Assembly: GCA_903907985.1 (NCBI GenBank)
Contig: CAIVQG010000039.1
Span: forward strand, 1 to 64,000
Reading direction: 5' to 3'
Origin: an uncultured delta proteobacterium
GTDB taxonomy: Bacteria > Desulfobacterota > Syntrophia > Syntrophales > Smithellaceae
Length of the DNA stretch: 64,000 nt
The notes beneath the pieces were generated by a model, which searched no databases, had not been told where the DNA came from, and saw only the letters and a list, made by a program, of their open reading frames with translations. The translations under genes and the position numbers were made by a program. Shown in pieces: positions 1-8,961 of this stretch. Every line of letters begins with the position of its first letter. The first letter of the stretch is position 1.

Positions 1-1319
1 CGCAGACGGCGCGCTTCACGAATTCCCATGGCACCCATCACCTCGAGGAGCTGCGAGTGCCACGCGCTCATCAGATTAATGATTCTCTGTCGCACTGTTT
101 TAACCGTAATTTTTTCCAGTCCATCAGGCAGAACAATTATTTTCTCCGGTTCTTCATAAATCCTGGCGCCGACGGCAATAAGCAATGGTAAATCTATCGC
201 CGTTAAATCTGCGCCGCAGAGCATTGCCTTGGGCACATGCTCGGCCATGGCGATACCTCCGGAGGCAATAATTGTAACTTCATCGCGGATGCGGCCATCC
301 ACCAGTTTCAGGTGAACAGCGCGGATAATATCGTTAATGAGCCGATAGCTACAACCTGCTGATCCCTGAATTTCCCTTCCGCGATAATCGGCTAAGACAT
401 GGATTATTTCCGCACCGCCCTGCGCCAGCGCCAAAACAATACTTTCTACCGCATCCGTTGCCGGAACGCGGATGATCGTCAGAGCCTTGCCTGCTTTTTT
501 AATTTTATCTTTTAATGCCGGCAATTTATTTTCCAGACCACCGGTATATTCCACGGCCACAATTCTGGCATTTTTTATCAATCCCTGATGCTTATCAATT
601 CCTTCCGGAGTAAGGAGCACAATGATATTGTTTATATATTTTTCCATCTTCGGTGTAATTTCTTTTACCGGCAGAACAACAAATGTATTGAGCTCTGCCG
701 CTGCCATAACCTGTGCCATCTTGACATTCGGACTCAGATTATCCGCTGGAACATCAAAGATAATAGGAATAGGAACATCAACAGTTGGATTAATCTTGGA
801 AAGCAATTGCCCTTTGTCGCCAAAAGCCAGGTGATTGAGTTTCCTTCCCAGCTCGACCGATGTGCTGATGTATTCCCGCCCGTGAATTCCGTCCCGTGTC
901 GGACGCACAATCTCGGACATGTCGGTCCACATGCTGTCAAACCCATCCCCTGTAAAGGGCCCACGGTAGCCGGCGCCGGTAACGGGAACCTTGCCGTCTT
1001 CGGCCTGCTTCCATAAGGTAATGAACATATCCGATTTCCAGTATGCCCCTCCGATGTTTAAGAAATCCTTGTCCAGAGATTTCTCGAGAGCTCCCCGCGG
1101 GCATTCCTGAATGCACCGGAAACAATTTCTGCAAACCACGGTATTCGGCTCCGCCATTTTCCGGGGATCATCTTTTCCGCGTTTATGTGCCTCATAGATG
1201 CACACTTTTGTACATTTACCGCAATTGATGCAGTTTTCTCCCCGTTCAATCTTGAATTTGAACAAAGAATTCAGATTAAGCGGCATTACCTTAGGGTGAA
1301 TATGATATTTTTTGGGCAT
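1..1319 (-). CDS. FMN-binding glutamate synthase-family protein with two 4Fe-4S clusters (partial, 3' end outside window)
   Basis: I read the frame by hand from the ATG at 1319-1317; it stays open to base 1, giving about 439 residues, and the gene continues beyond the window. Near the N terminus are two ferredoxin motifs: CxxCxxCxxxC at C30/C33/C36/C40 and at C63/C66/C69/C73. The rest resembles the FMN TIM barrel of the glutamate synthase large-subunit family, with a run rich in Gly/Ala around 'IIASGGIAMAEHVPKAMLCG' and 'GADLTAIDLPLL'. Family members lacking the amidotransferase domain are common in anaerobes and often of unknown substrate. The start lies 39 bp after the stop of the FAD/Fe-S dehydrogenase upstream, so the two are probably cotranscribed and may pass electrons to each other. 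True glutamate synthase activity is not shown by the sequence. Confidence 0.8.
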   Translation of the reverse strand, partial: MPKKYHIHPKVMPLNLNSLFKFKIERGENCINCGKCTKVCIYEAHKRGKDDPRKMAEPNTVVCRNCFRCIQECPRGALEKSLDKDFLNIGGAYWKSDMFITLWKQAEDGKVPVTGAGYRGPFTGDGFDSMWTDMSEIVRPTRDGIHGREYISTSVELGRKLNHLAFGDKGQLLSKINPTVDVPIPIIFDVPADNLSPNVKMAQVMAAAELNTFVVLPVKEITPKMEKYINNIIVLLTPEGIDKHQGLIKNARIVAVEYTGGLENKLPALKDKIKKAGKALTIIRVPATDAVESIVLALAQGGAEIIHVLADYRGREIQGSAGCSYRLINDIIRAVHLKLVDGRIRDEVTIIASGGIAMAEHVPKAMLCGADLTAIDLPLLIAVGARIYEEPEKIIVLPDGLEKITVKTVRQRIINLMSAWHSQLLEVMGAMGIREARRL

Positions 1320-1357
1320 AGTCTTTAATTCATCTTTTCCATAATATTATTTGTTGT

Positions 1358-3208
1358 TTAGTTGTTGCGGTCCACCATCTCCCAGTATTCTTTACTATCA
1401 TCTACCTTTTTAAGAAATGCACTGATCTTATCTTCGGGACGGCCAAATTTAGATTCCACCCTCTTTTCCAGTGCATCCCAGAGCATCATCAGTTCCAGAT
1501 TCGTCTGGCAGATTTCTTCACAAGCTTTGCAATGCATGCACATGAAAACATTTTCTGCTTCTTCTTTAGTTACCGGCCGGCCTTCAATGAGTTTTTTCGC
1601 CAGAGCAATTTTACCTTTCGCCGTAACCTCCTCATTATTTGTGACGAGGTAGGCGGGACAGACAGCAATACAATTACCGCATTTAGCACAGGCATGCGTT
1701 GTAAGTTCAAAATCGAGACTATCGATTTTCTCGTCTTTTCCCAAAAGCAGCGTCGCAACCTTCCCGATCACCGGCGACAGCAATATCATTAGCTTCATGG
1801 CAAGGCCAAAAATTGCCGGGCGGAAGACGAGTGCCGGAATATTCATAAATTTTGATTGGACGCTGAAGAACTTACCCGGATTCATGATATTATTCGGATC
1901 AACTTTTGCCTTGTATGCTAACAACTCCTGTTTCCGGTCTTCGGTATAAAAATTATTAATGAAGGCGGCATTCCAGATACCTAATGCGTATGGCTTTGCC
2001 CCCATTGACATGGCTGTCTTATTGAGCATCTGCACCAGCGGCAAATTAATATAATATTTCAGTTTTCGTGAATCACAAAGGAAAGGCGTCATTACCAGTG
2101 CACTTTTGTCATCAATAATCGTGGAATCAACACATATTTCCACACCGAAAGCATTCCCCATCTTCTTTGCTTTTTCAATAAAGGCCGCAACCGTACCAAT
2201 CGGAATAATGCTCTCACTGGGCAGGAGTGTCGGTCCCAGGCGCTTTGTTTTCATGGCAAACAAACGCTCATTCCACAGATAACTGGCGACATAACGGGGT
2301 GCTTCTTCCATGCTGCCGTTTTGCTCTATGTATTTCATGAACTTTTGATCTTCTTCAATACTGCCAAACTCCAGCAGCACTCCGGCGCTCTTCTTAAATA
2401 CCTCGGAGTGCATGAGATAATTTACGTCGCTTAAGTGATTGGCATCCAGAAAACGGATCGTATTAGCGTTAATGTTTTGGACATCTTTGATTTTAATAAA
2501 ATTTTCAATGAAAGAGAATGCGGCTTTATCGTTCGTAAAATAAAACAAATGAGGATATGATCCTTGCGGAACATCCCGTAATATAAGATCTATCTCAACG
2601 ATGATTCCAAACTCTCCTTCTGTAGATTCAAAGTACTTAAAATCATAGTCAGTCGGAGTAATTTTTTTCGTCTCGCCGGACGGCATTATAACCGTCATTG
2701 ATACTATTTGTTGCGATATATGGCCATAACGAAAACTATTGATACCGTAGCCTCCTGTGGCAATCCATCCGGCTACTGTGGAAAACTTACTCGAGGGATA
2801 GGTCATCAGACACAAGCCCTCTTTTTTGGCCACGATATCAATATCGCTCCATCTGGCGCCGGCTTCAACAGTTATCGTCTTTTGCGCCTTATTCAAATAA
2901 ATGATTTTTCTAAAAGGAGACAAATCAATGACAATCCCGGCCTTGGTCGGAATAACGCCGCCAAATCCAAAAGATGCTGCACCTCTGGGTATTACCGGTA
3001 CCTTTTTATCATTGGCAAATGCCAGGGTTTTTTTGATTTCGTCGGTGTTTTTTGGCTGGACTACAAAATCGGGCTGTATTTCAAAGAATGTTTTAGTCAT
3101 AATAACAGGAATGTCACCGATATCGTGACTATACATTTCTTTTTCTTCAGCTTTATCGATAATTTTTATATCACCGGCGATTTTTCTAAATTCTTCTACA
3201 AGTTTCAT
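1358..3208 (-). CDS. FAD-linked oxidase (GlcD/D-lactate dehydrogenase type) with C-terminal 4Fe-4S domain
   Basis: This 616-residue protein starts with a PCMH-type FAD-binding domain (about residues 40-220, with 'PDFVVQPKNTDEIKKTLAFA' and the loop 'VPVIPRGAASFGFGG'). A GlcD-like C-terminal FAD oxidase cap follows, then a tail with two ferredoxin motifs at C507/C510/C513/C517 and C557/C560/C563/C567. The family oxidises 2-hydroxy acids such as lactate or glycolate and passes electrons on through Fe-S clusters, commonly to quinone or an electron-transfer flavoprotein. The substrate cannot be read here. A hydrophobic stretch around residues 460-490 could aid membrane contact. It precedes the FMN glutamate-synthase-like gene on the same strand and likely forms an operon with it. 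Confidence 0.85.
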   Translation of the reverse strand: MKLVEEFRKIAGDIKIIDKAEEKEMYSHDIGDIPVIMTKTFFEIQPDFVVQPKNTDEIKKTLAFANDKKVPVIPRGAASFGFGGVIPTKAGIVIDLSPFRKIIYLNKAQKTITVEAGARWSDIDIVAKKEGLCLMTYPSSKFSTVAGWIATGGYGINSFRYGHISQQIVSMTVIMPSGETKKITPTDYDFKYFESTEGEFGIIVEIDLILRDVPQGSYPHLFYFTNDKAAFSFIENFIKIKDVQNINANTIRFLDANHLSDVNYLMHSEVFKKSAGVLLEFGSIEEDQKFMKYIEQNGSMEEAPRYVASYLWNERLFAMKTKRLGPTLLPSESIIPIGTVAAFIEKAKKMGNAFGVEICVDSTIIDDKSALVMTPFLCDSRKLKYYINLPLVQMLNKTAMSMGAKPYALGIWNAAFINNFYTEDRKQELLAYKAKVDPNNIMNPGKFFSVQSKFMNIPALVFRPAIFGLAMKLMILLSPVIGKVATLLLGKDEKIDSLDFELTTHACAKCGNCIAVCPAYLVTNNEEVTAKGKIALAKKLIEGRPVTKEEAENVFMCMHCKACEEICQTNLELMMLWDALEKRVESKFGRPEDKISAFLKKVDDSKEYWEMVDRNN

Positions 3209-3872
3209 AATTTGTCTATCTCTTCCGTTACTATATTAATAATAAATCATTGAGGCTCTATTTATCAGTGCTGTGAGGGTTACTTCATTAGCAAAATAAA
3301 TGCCAACGGTTAAGTCTAAATGAATAAGTAACTGATAATTGAACAACAAACTGAATTATTTTATAAAAATTAAATTTTGGAAGAAGAATCCGCCGAATAT
3401 CGATAAATAGATAGGAACAATATTGTCATTTTTCTGCTTTTGCAATACGAAATTGTTCTTTTTTATGTTTCGACGTATCTATTTCTACAGTGAAAACAAA
3501 TTAAGATCAGGTTGATTTTAATTTTATTCTAGCTATTCGTCACCTGATGATTCGTCTCTCTTGCCAGTTATATATAGATGTTTTTTCCGGTTGTCTATAA
3601 TTATCCTTAATAAGCCCAATGCATACAACCGAACATTAATAACTGATCGTAATATCAGGCCCGCAGGTAACCAATTATTAAGGTGGACGTATGGCGGTAA
3701 ATTGTTATATCGTAGCCTTTAAAAAAAGGTGTGGCATATTTTTCGCAGTAAGCAAGTCAATTAAATTTACGAGATCTTTTCAGGAGCTGAGCCTGTTTCT
3801 TAAGATTTAATAGAAAATACCTTGTTGGAAAAATTTTAAAAATATTTTTCAATATAACTCAATGGAGGAATT
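3209..3872. other. AT-rich divergent intergenic region
   Basis: This is a 664-bp gap between the minus-strand dehydrogenase and glutamine synthetase. It is AT-rich and I find no convincing coding frame. The one clear element is a -24/-12 type promoter near the right end, listed separately. Upstream activator sites for NtrC would be expected, but I could not identify a convincing dyad by eye. Confidence 0.5.
3732..3747 (+). promoter_or_regulatory. Candidate sigma-54 promoter of glnN
   Basis: TGGCATATTTTTCGCA has GG and GC elements separated by exactly 10 bases, the spacing sigma-54 needs, with TGGCA at -24 matching consensus. The predicted transcription start is about 3758, giving a leader of roughly 115 bases before glutamine synthetase. 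Nitrogen-regulated glutamine synthetase genes are classic sigma-54 targets, so the context fits. The -12 box is CGCA rather than TTGCA. Confidence 0.6.
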
Positions 3873-6041
3873 ATGAAAAAAACAAAACCAATCACAGCAG
3901 CGGAAAGAAACGATGTAATTGAAAAAGAAAAATTCGTTCCCGTCTCCGAATATTACGGCGAGGACACCTTTAGTAATAAGGTAATGAAAGAAAAGCTTCC
4001 CAAAGAGACATACAAAAAAATCATGGAGGCAATCAACGAAGATAAAACTCTCGACATCGAAACTGCAAATATCGTTGCCCATGCCATGAAGGAGTGGGCG
4101 CTAGCCAAAGGCGCAACCCATTTTGCCCACTGGTTCCAACCAATGACCGGTATCACGGCGGAAAAGCATGATGCGTTTGCCGATCCGGTTGGCGTTGGTG
4201 AAATAGTAGAAAGATTCTCCGGCAAGCAGCTTGTTCAAGGAGAACCGGATGCTTCCAGCTTCCCCAGCGGCGGCATTAGAGCAACATTCGAAGCGAGAGG
4301 CTATACGGCCTGGGATATGTCCTCGCCGGCTTTCTTGAGGAGAAATGGAATTTCAACTACGCTTTGCATTCCCACGGCTTTCATATCTTTTACCGGTGAA
4401 GCACTTGACAAGAAGACGCCTCTGCTCAGATCGAACAAGGCCGTAAGTAAAAGCGCCGTGAATATGTTGAAGATTCTAGGCAATAAGAATGTGAAAAAGG
4501 TTTTCTCAACGCTGGGACCGGAACAAGAATACTTCCTGATTGATATGGATTATTTTTTCAAACGTCAGGATCTGGTATTGGCCGGACGGACGGTTGTCGG
4601 TGCTCCTCCTGCCAAGGGCCAGGAGCTAGAAGATCAGTATTTCGGCAGCATAAAAGAAAGAATGTCTTCCTATATGCATGATATGGAAGAGGAACTCTTT
4701 AAGTTGGGTATCCCGGCAAAAACCAGACATAACGAAGTTGCTCCCAGCCAGTTTGAATTAGCTCCCATGTTTGAAGAGGCTAATCTGGCTGTTGATCATA
4801 ACCAACTTGTTATGGACACAATGAAATCAGTCGCCAAGAAACACCATCTTGCCTGTTTGCTCCATGAGAAACCATTTGCTCGTATTAATGGCTCCGGAAA
4901 GCATGTCAACTGGTCACTGTCTGATAACAACGGGAACAACTTGTTGTCCCCGGGCAATACCCCACATGAAAATATTCAGTTCCTAGTATTTCTCATAGCA
5001 ATAATTCGCGCTGTTTATAAACATGCCGACATCCTTCGGGCATCTGTTGCCACCTATGCCAATGATCACAGACTCGGAGCCAATGAAGCGCCACCGGCCA
5101 TTATCTCCATTTTCCTCGGCGATCAACTTTCCAATATTCTGGCGAATATCGAAAAAGGAATAGTAACCAAAGCCACAAATGACCAGATCATTGATCTTGG
5201 TGTTTCGGCCATTCCTATGGTCAGCAAAGACAATTCAGACAGAAACAGAACGTCACCTTTTGCGTTCACCGGTAACAAATTTGAATTCAGAGCCGTCGGT
5301 TCAGCGCAATCAATATCGTTCCCCACTGCGGTAATCAACACTATAGTGGCCGAAAGTCTGGATTATCTTGCCGAAAAAATCAAAGCTAAGAGTGGCAGCA
5401 TCAACCAGGCCGTATTCGAAATATTGAAGAAAGAAATTAAAGATATCAAACCGATTCTCTTCAATGGCGACAATTATACAAAAGAATGGGAAATTGAAGC
5501 CGGTAAAAGACACTTGCCCAATGACAAGACCACACCTGTGGCATTAAAAGCACTGATTACCGATAAGGCTTTAGACCTCTTTGAGAAATATCAAGTGCTT
5601 TCTAAAGTTGAGCTCAAATCAAGATATCTGATTTATGTTGAAAAATACATTAAAGACTTGGAAATAGAAGTCAAATGCCTGAACAATATCTGTATCAGTC
5701 AGGTAATTCCGGCTGCCACAGCCTATCAGAAGACACTGTCTCAAGCCATCAATGCAACAAAAGAAGCTCTCGGCAGTTCAGCTGTGATCAGTGCCCAGAA
5801 AGATATCTTAAAAACTTCTTTGGAGCTCATAAATAAAATTTATTCGACCAACAAGGAAATCCTAGCTAAAGTTGAATCGACATCATCAATTCATGATGAG
5901 GCGAAAAAGGCCGAAATGCTCTGCAGTAAAGTGAAGCCCAAGATGGACGAACTGCGCGAATATGTTGATGAGCTGGAAGGACTGGTAGATGACGAATTAT
6001 GGCCGATGCCGAAGTTCTGGGAGATGCTCTTTATCAGTTAA
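3873..6041 (+). CDS. glnN: Type III glutamine synthetase
   Basis: Glutamine synthetase makes glutamine from glutamate, ammonia and ATP in the cytoplasm. The 722-residue length and the sequence (N-terminal 'VPVSEYYGEDTFSNKVM' region, 'GPEQEYFLID' with metal-binding acids, 'GSGKHVNWSL', 'SDRNRTSPFAFTGNKFEFRAVGS', long helical C-terminus) identify the dodecameric GSIII class rather than the roughly 450-residue GSI. The ATG is preceded by GGAGG at a good distance. It is transcribed alone: a sigma-54-like promoter lies in front and a strong hairpin after it. It leads a run of glutamine-consuming enzymes (CarA, GuaA, PurF), suggesting that supply and demand for the amide group are encoded together. 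Confidence 0.95.
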   Translation: MKKTKPITAAERNDVIEKEKFVPVSEYYGEDTFSNKVMKEKLPKETYKKIMEAINEDKTLDIETANIVAHAMKEWALAKGATHFAHWFQPMTGITAEKHDAFADPVGVGEIVERFSGKQLVQGEPDASSFPSGGIRATFEARGYTAWDMSSPAFLRRNGISTTLCIPTAFISFTGEALDKKTPLLRSNKAVSKSAVNMLKILGNKNVKKVFSTLGPEQEYFLIDMDYFFKRQDLVLAGRTVVGAPPAKGQELEDQYFGSIKERMSSYMHDMEEELFKLGIPAKTRHNEVAPSQFELAPMFEEANLAVDHNQLVMDTMKSVAKKHHLACLLHEKPFARINGSGKHVNWSLSDNNGNNLLSPGNTPHENIQFLVFLIAIIRAVYKHADILRASVATYANDHRLGANEAPPAIISIFLGDQLSNILANIEKGIVTKATNDQIIDLGVSAIPMVSKDNSDRNRTSPFAFTGNKFEFRAVGSAQSISFPTAVINTIVAESLDYLAEKIKAKSGSINQAVFEILKKEIKDIKPILFNGDNYTKEWEIEAGKRHLPNDKTTPVALKALITDKALDLFEKYQVLSKVELKSRYLIYVEKYIKDLEIEVKCLNNICISQVIPAATAYQKTLSQAINATKEALGSSAVISAQKDILKTSLELINKIYSTNKEILAKVESTSSIHDEAKKAEMLCSKVKPKMDELREYVDELEGLVDDELWPMPKFWEMLFIS

Positions 6042-6051
6042 TAGCGATGTA

Positions 6052-6104
6052 ATGAAGGGAACGGTCTTGTCAACCGCATTGGTGGCCACGGCCGTTCCCT
6101 TCAT
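6052..6104 (+). terminator. Hairpin terminator after glnN
   Basis: A perfect 13-base inverted repeat (left arm ATGAAGGGAACGG at 6052-6064, right arm at 6092-6104) encloses a 27-base loop that can fold further. It is followed by CTTTAATTATT rather than a pure T-run. It begins 10 bases after the glnN stop codon and is a likely transcription terminator. Confidence 0.7.
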
Positions 6105-6218
6105 CTTTAATTATTGACTAGACCGGAAAAAAAAGATAGACACTCCCCTCTAGAGAGGTAAAATCTCACCTGAAAAAGCCTCAAGACATTAGTATTGCCG
6201 GGAGATTAATTCTTTATC

Positions 6219-7361
6219 ATGCCCCTGTTAAATAAAAACCACAGCGCCTTACTGGTACTGGAAGACGGGAGTTTTTTTGAAGGTTTCGCCTTTGCCGGAT
6301 GCGGCGAAACTATGGGAGAAGTAGTTTTTAACACAGGCATGACCGGCTATCAGGAAGTTCTCACCGATCCCTCCTATAAAGGCCAGATAGTGTTAATGAC
6401 CTACCCCCTGATCGGCAATTACGGCATTAATGATGAAGACATGGAATCGGCCGGTATTTATCTGGAAGGTTTTGTTGTCAGGGAATATCAGCCCAACCCC
6501 AGCAACTGGCGGATGCGCCAAAACTTAAAATCTTTTTTAGAAGATCAGGGTAAAATCGGCTTGGAAGGGATCGACACCCGTGCGCTTACCCGTCGTCTGC
6601 GTATTTCCGGCGCAATGAAAGGAATCATTTCCACCGAAACAAAAGATATTGCGGCGTTGCTTACAAAAATCAGAGCCTACCCCGGTTTGGTTGGCCGCGA
6701 TTTGGTCTGGGAAGTAAGTTGCCCCAAGCCTTATTTATGGAAAAAGGGTGCACCGCATAGCGGCAAAATCCCCGACAAAAAGCCCGGCAAAAAGTTGCGG
6801 GTAGTTGTCCTGGATTGCGGCGTCAAATATAATATTTTAAGACTTCTGGAAAAGAACGGCTGTGAGGTAATCGTTGTGCCGGCAGTTGCTTCCGGAAGCG
6901 ACATTCTGGCCTATCACCCGGATGGAGTTATGCTTTCCAATGGCCCGGGTGACCCGGCTGCCCTGCCCTACATTGTGGAGACTGCCCGCTCGCTCGTGGG
7001 AAAACTGCCCGTGTTCGGTATTTGCCTGGGGCAACAAATTATCGGTCAGGCAGTCGGCGGCTTTACGGAAAAACTCAAATTCGGCCACCACGGAATCAAT
7101 CAGCCGGTGAAAAATTTAAAAAGCGGACGAATAGAAATAACTTCACAAAATCACGGATTTGTTGTTGTTCCCGCATCTGTGGAAAAAATTGCTGTTAATA
7201 CTCACTCTAATTTAAATGATAATACTTCCGAAGGCCTGCAAATGCCCAAGACGATGAGCGTGCAGTATCATCCCGAAGCGGCACCCGGTCCGCACGATTC
7301 CGAATATTTGTTTTTGCAGTTTGTGCAGATGATAAAAGAAGAAAAGGAGAAATTATCGTGA
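6219..7361 (+). CDS. carA: Carbamoyl-phosphate synthase small (glutaminase) subunit
   Basis: CarA hydrolyses glutamine and feeds ammonia to CarB for carbamoyl phosphate, the precursor of pyrimidines and arginine. The 380-residue protein shows the CarA N-terminal domain ('[16 protein letters not shown]', '[16 protein letters not shown]') and a class I amidotransferase domain with the nucleophile elbow '[10 protein letters not shown]' and the His-Glu pair in '[14 protein letters not shown]'. The stop overlaps the GTG start of guaA by four bases (GTGA), so the two are translationally coupled. carB follows guaA rather than carA, an unusual insertion into the usual carAB pair. A weak promoter-like pair (TTGACT, 17 bases, TAGACA) lies at 6114-6142. 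Confidence 0.95.
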   Translation: MPLLNKNHSALLVLEDGSFFEGFAFAGCGETMGEVVFNTGMTGYQEVLTDPSYKGQIVLMTYPLIGNYGINDEDMESAGIYLEGFVVREYQPNPSNWRMRQNLKSFLEDQGKIGLEGIDTRALTRRLRISGAMKGIISTETKDIAALLTKIRAYPGLVGRDLVWEVSCPKPYLWKKGAPHSGKIPDKKPGKKLRVVVLDCGVKYNILRLLEKNGCEVIVVPAVASGSDILAYHPDGVMLSNGPGDPAALPYIVETARSLVGKLPVFGICLGQQIIGQAVGGFTEKLKFGHHGINQPVKNLKSGRIEITSQNHGFVVVPASVEKIAVNTHSNLNDNTSEGLQMPKTMSVQYHPEAAPGPHDSEYLFLQFVQMIKEEKEKLS

Positions 7362-8887
7362 TTTTAATCATTGATTTTGGTTCTCAATATAACCAGTTGA
7401 TTGCCCGCCGGGTACGCGAGCATCATGTTTACTGTCAAATTGAACCGCCGAATATTTCTCTGGCCGCGATCAAAGCACTCCGTCCCGAAGGCATTATCTT
7501 ATCCGGCGGACCAGCCAGTATCTACAGCAAAGGCGCACCGCGCGTGGACAAAGGCATCTTCGGCCTGGGCATTCCGATCTTAGGCATCTGCTATGGCCTC
7601 CAGTATATGGTTGATTCTCTGGGCGGCAAGGTTATTGGTTCCCAGAAAAGGGAATATGGTTTTGCCGAGCTTCACGTCAAAAAGCCAAAAGGCATATTCT
7701 CCGGTGTGGATAAAAAGAGCCAGTGCTGGATGAGCCACGGTGATTCTATCGGCTCGCTGCCGGATGGTTTCAGCATCATTGCTTCCACCGCGAATACAAA
7801 GGTTGCGGCGGCTGAAGATGTCCAACGCAATTTTTATGGACTGCAATTTCATCCGGAAGTTGTTCATACTACAGCCGGAAAAAAAATACTGGCAAATTTT
7901 CTGGCTGCTGTCTGTAAGTGCAAAAAATCCTGGTCGATGAAGTCCTTTGCTAATCATGCCATTGCCGAAATAAGGCAGCAAGTGGGTGACGGCAAGGTAA
8001 TTTTAGGCCTTTCCGGCGGCGTTGATTCCTCTGTTGCCGCTGTTTTGCTGCACCGGGCTATTGGCAAACAACTCACCTGCGTATTTGTGGACAACGGTGT
8101 CCTGCGAGCCGGTGAAGCCGAACGCGTTATTGAAATGTTCAAGAAGCATTTACAGATTAATTTGCGCTTTGCCCGTTCGGGCAAGTTATTTTTGGACAAA
8201 CTTAAAGGTGTAACCGATCCGGAAAAGAAGCGAAAGATAATCGGCCGTATTTTTATCGAAGTTTTTGATAAAGAAGCCCAAAAAATAAAAAATGTGAAAT
8301 TTCTGGCCCAGGGGACACTTTATCCCGACCTGATTGAATCGCGCTCCGCCTTCGGCGGTCCCAGCGCGGTAATTAAATCGCATCACAATGTCGGCGGCCT
8401 TCCGAAAAAAATGAATTTACAATTGGTCGAACCGCTCAAGCATCTGTTCAAAGATGAAGTACGGCTTTTGGGCAAAGAGCTGGGTCTGGCCGATGACGTT
8501 ACCTTGCGTCAGCCTTTCCCCGGACCGGGACTGGCGATCCGCATCATCGGCGAGGTGACCGCTGGGCGGCTATCCGTTTTACGCAAAGCCGACACAATTC
8601 TGATCGAGGAAATCCGGACTGCGAATCTGTACTACAAGCTGTGGCAGTCGTTTGCCGTATTGCTGCCGCTAAAAAGCGTCGGCATCATGGGCGATCAGCG
8701 CACATATGAAAACATCGTCGCTATCCGCGCGGTTAACAGCGACGACGCGATGACCGCCGACTGGGCCAGATTGCCGCAGGATCTTCTGGCGCGCATATCC
8801 ACACGAATCATCAATGAAGTCCGCGGCATCAACCGCGTTGTTTATGATATCAGTTCCAAACCACCCAGCACAATTGAGTGGGAATAA
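7358..8887 (+). CDS. guaA: GMP synthase (glutamine-hydrolysing)
   Basis: GuaA converts XMP to GMP using ATP and glutamine. The 509-residue protein has an N-terminal class I amidotransferase ('GICYGLQYM' with the catalytic Cys; 'QFHPEVVHT' with the His/Glu pair). A PP-loop ATP pyrophosphatase domain follows ('[16 protein letters not shown]'), then the C-terminal dimerisation domain ending 'KPPSTIEWE', the canonical GuaA ending. It starts at GTG inside the last codons of carA. Length and motifs are typical. Confidence 0.96.
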   Translation: MILIIDFGSQYNQLIARRVREHHVYCQIEPPNISLAAIKALRPEGIILSGGPASIYSKGAPRVDKGIFGLGIPILGICYGLQYMVDSLGGKVIGSQKREYGFAELHVKKPKGIFSGVDKKSQCWMSHGDSIGSLPDGFSIIASTANTKVAAAEDVQRNFYGLQFHPEVVHTTAGKKILANFLAAVCKCKKSWSMKSFANHAIAEIRQQVGDGKVILGLSGGVDSSVAAVLLHRAIGKQLTCVFVDNGVLRAGEAERVIEMFKKHLQINLRFARSGKLFLDKLKGVTDPEKKRKIIGRIFIEVFDKEAQKIKNVKFLAQGTLYPDLIESRSAFGGPSAVIKSHHNVGGLPKKMNLQLVEPLKHLFKDEVRLLGKELGLADDVTLRQPFPGPGLAIRIIGEVTAGRLSVLRKADTILIEEIRTANLYYKLWQSFAVLLPLKSVGIMGDQRTYENIVAIRAVNSDDAMTADWARLPQDLLARISTRIINEVRGINRVVYDISSKPPSTIEWE

Positions 8888-8897
8888 ATAATTTTTC

Positions 8898-8937
8898 TGT
8901 CATTCCGGGCAAGCGAGGTCACAAGACCGGTATGACA
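8898..8937. terminator. Hairpin between guaA and carB
   Basis: TGTCATTCCGG (8898-8908) and CCGGTATGACA (8927-8937) form an 11-base stem with one mismatch and an 18-base loop. T-rich sequence lies before it and A-rich sequence after it, so it may act on both strands. It may attenuate transcription into carB, whose GTG start lies 24 bases downstream. Confidence 0.5.
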
Positions 8938-8961
8938 AAATATTCACTTAGGTAAAATGTA

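Noticed and set aside
588-1016. 142-codon plus-strand frame
   Set aside because: Antisense shadow of the FMN glutamate-synthase-like gene, which is continuous on the minus strand.
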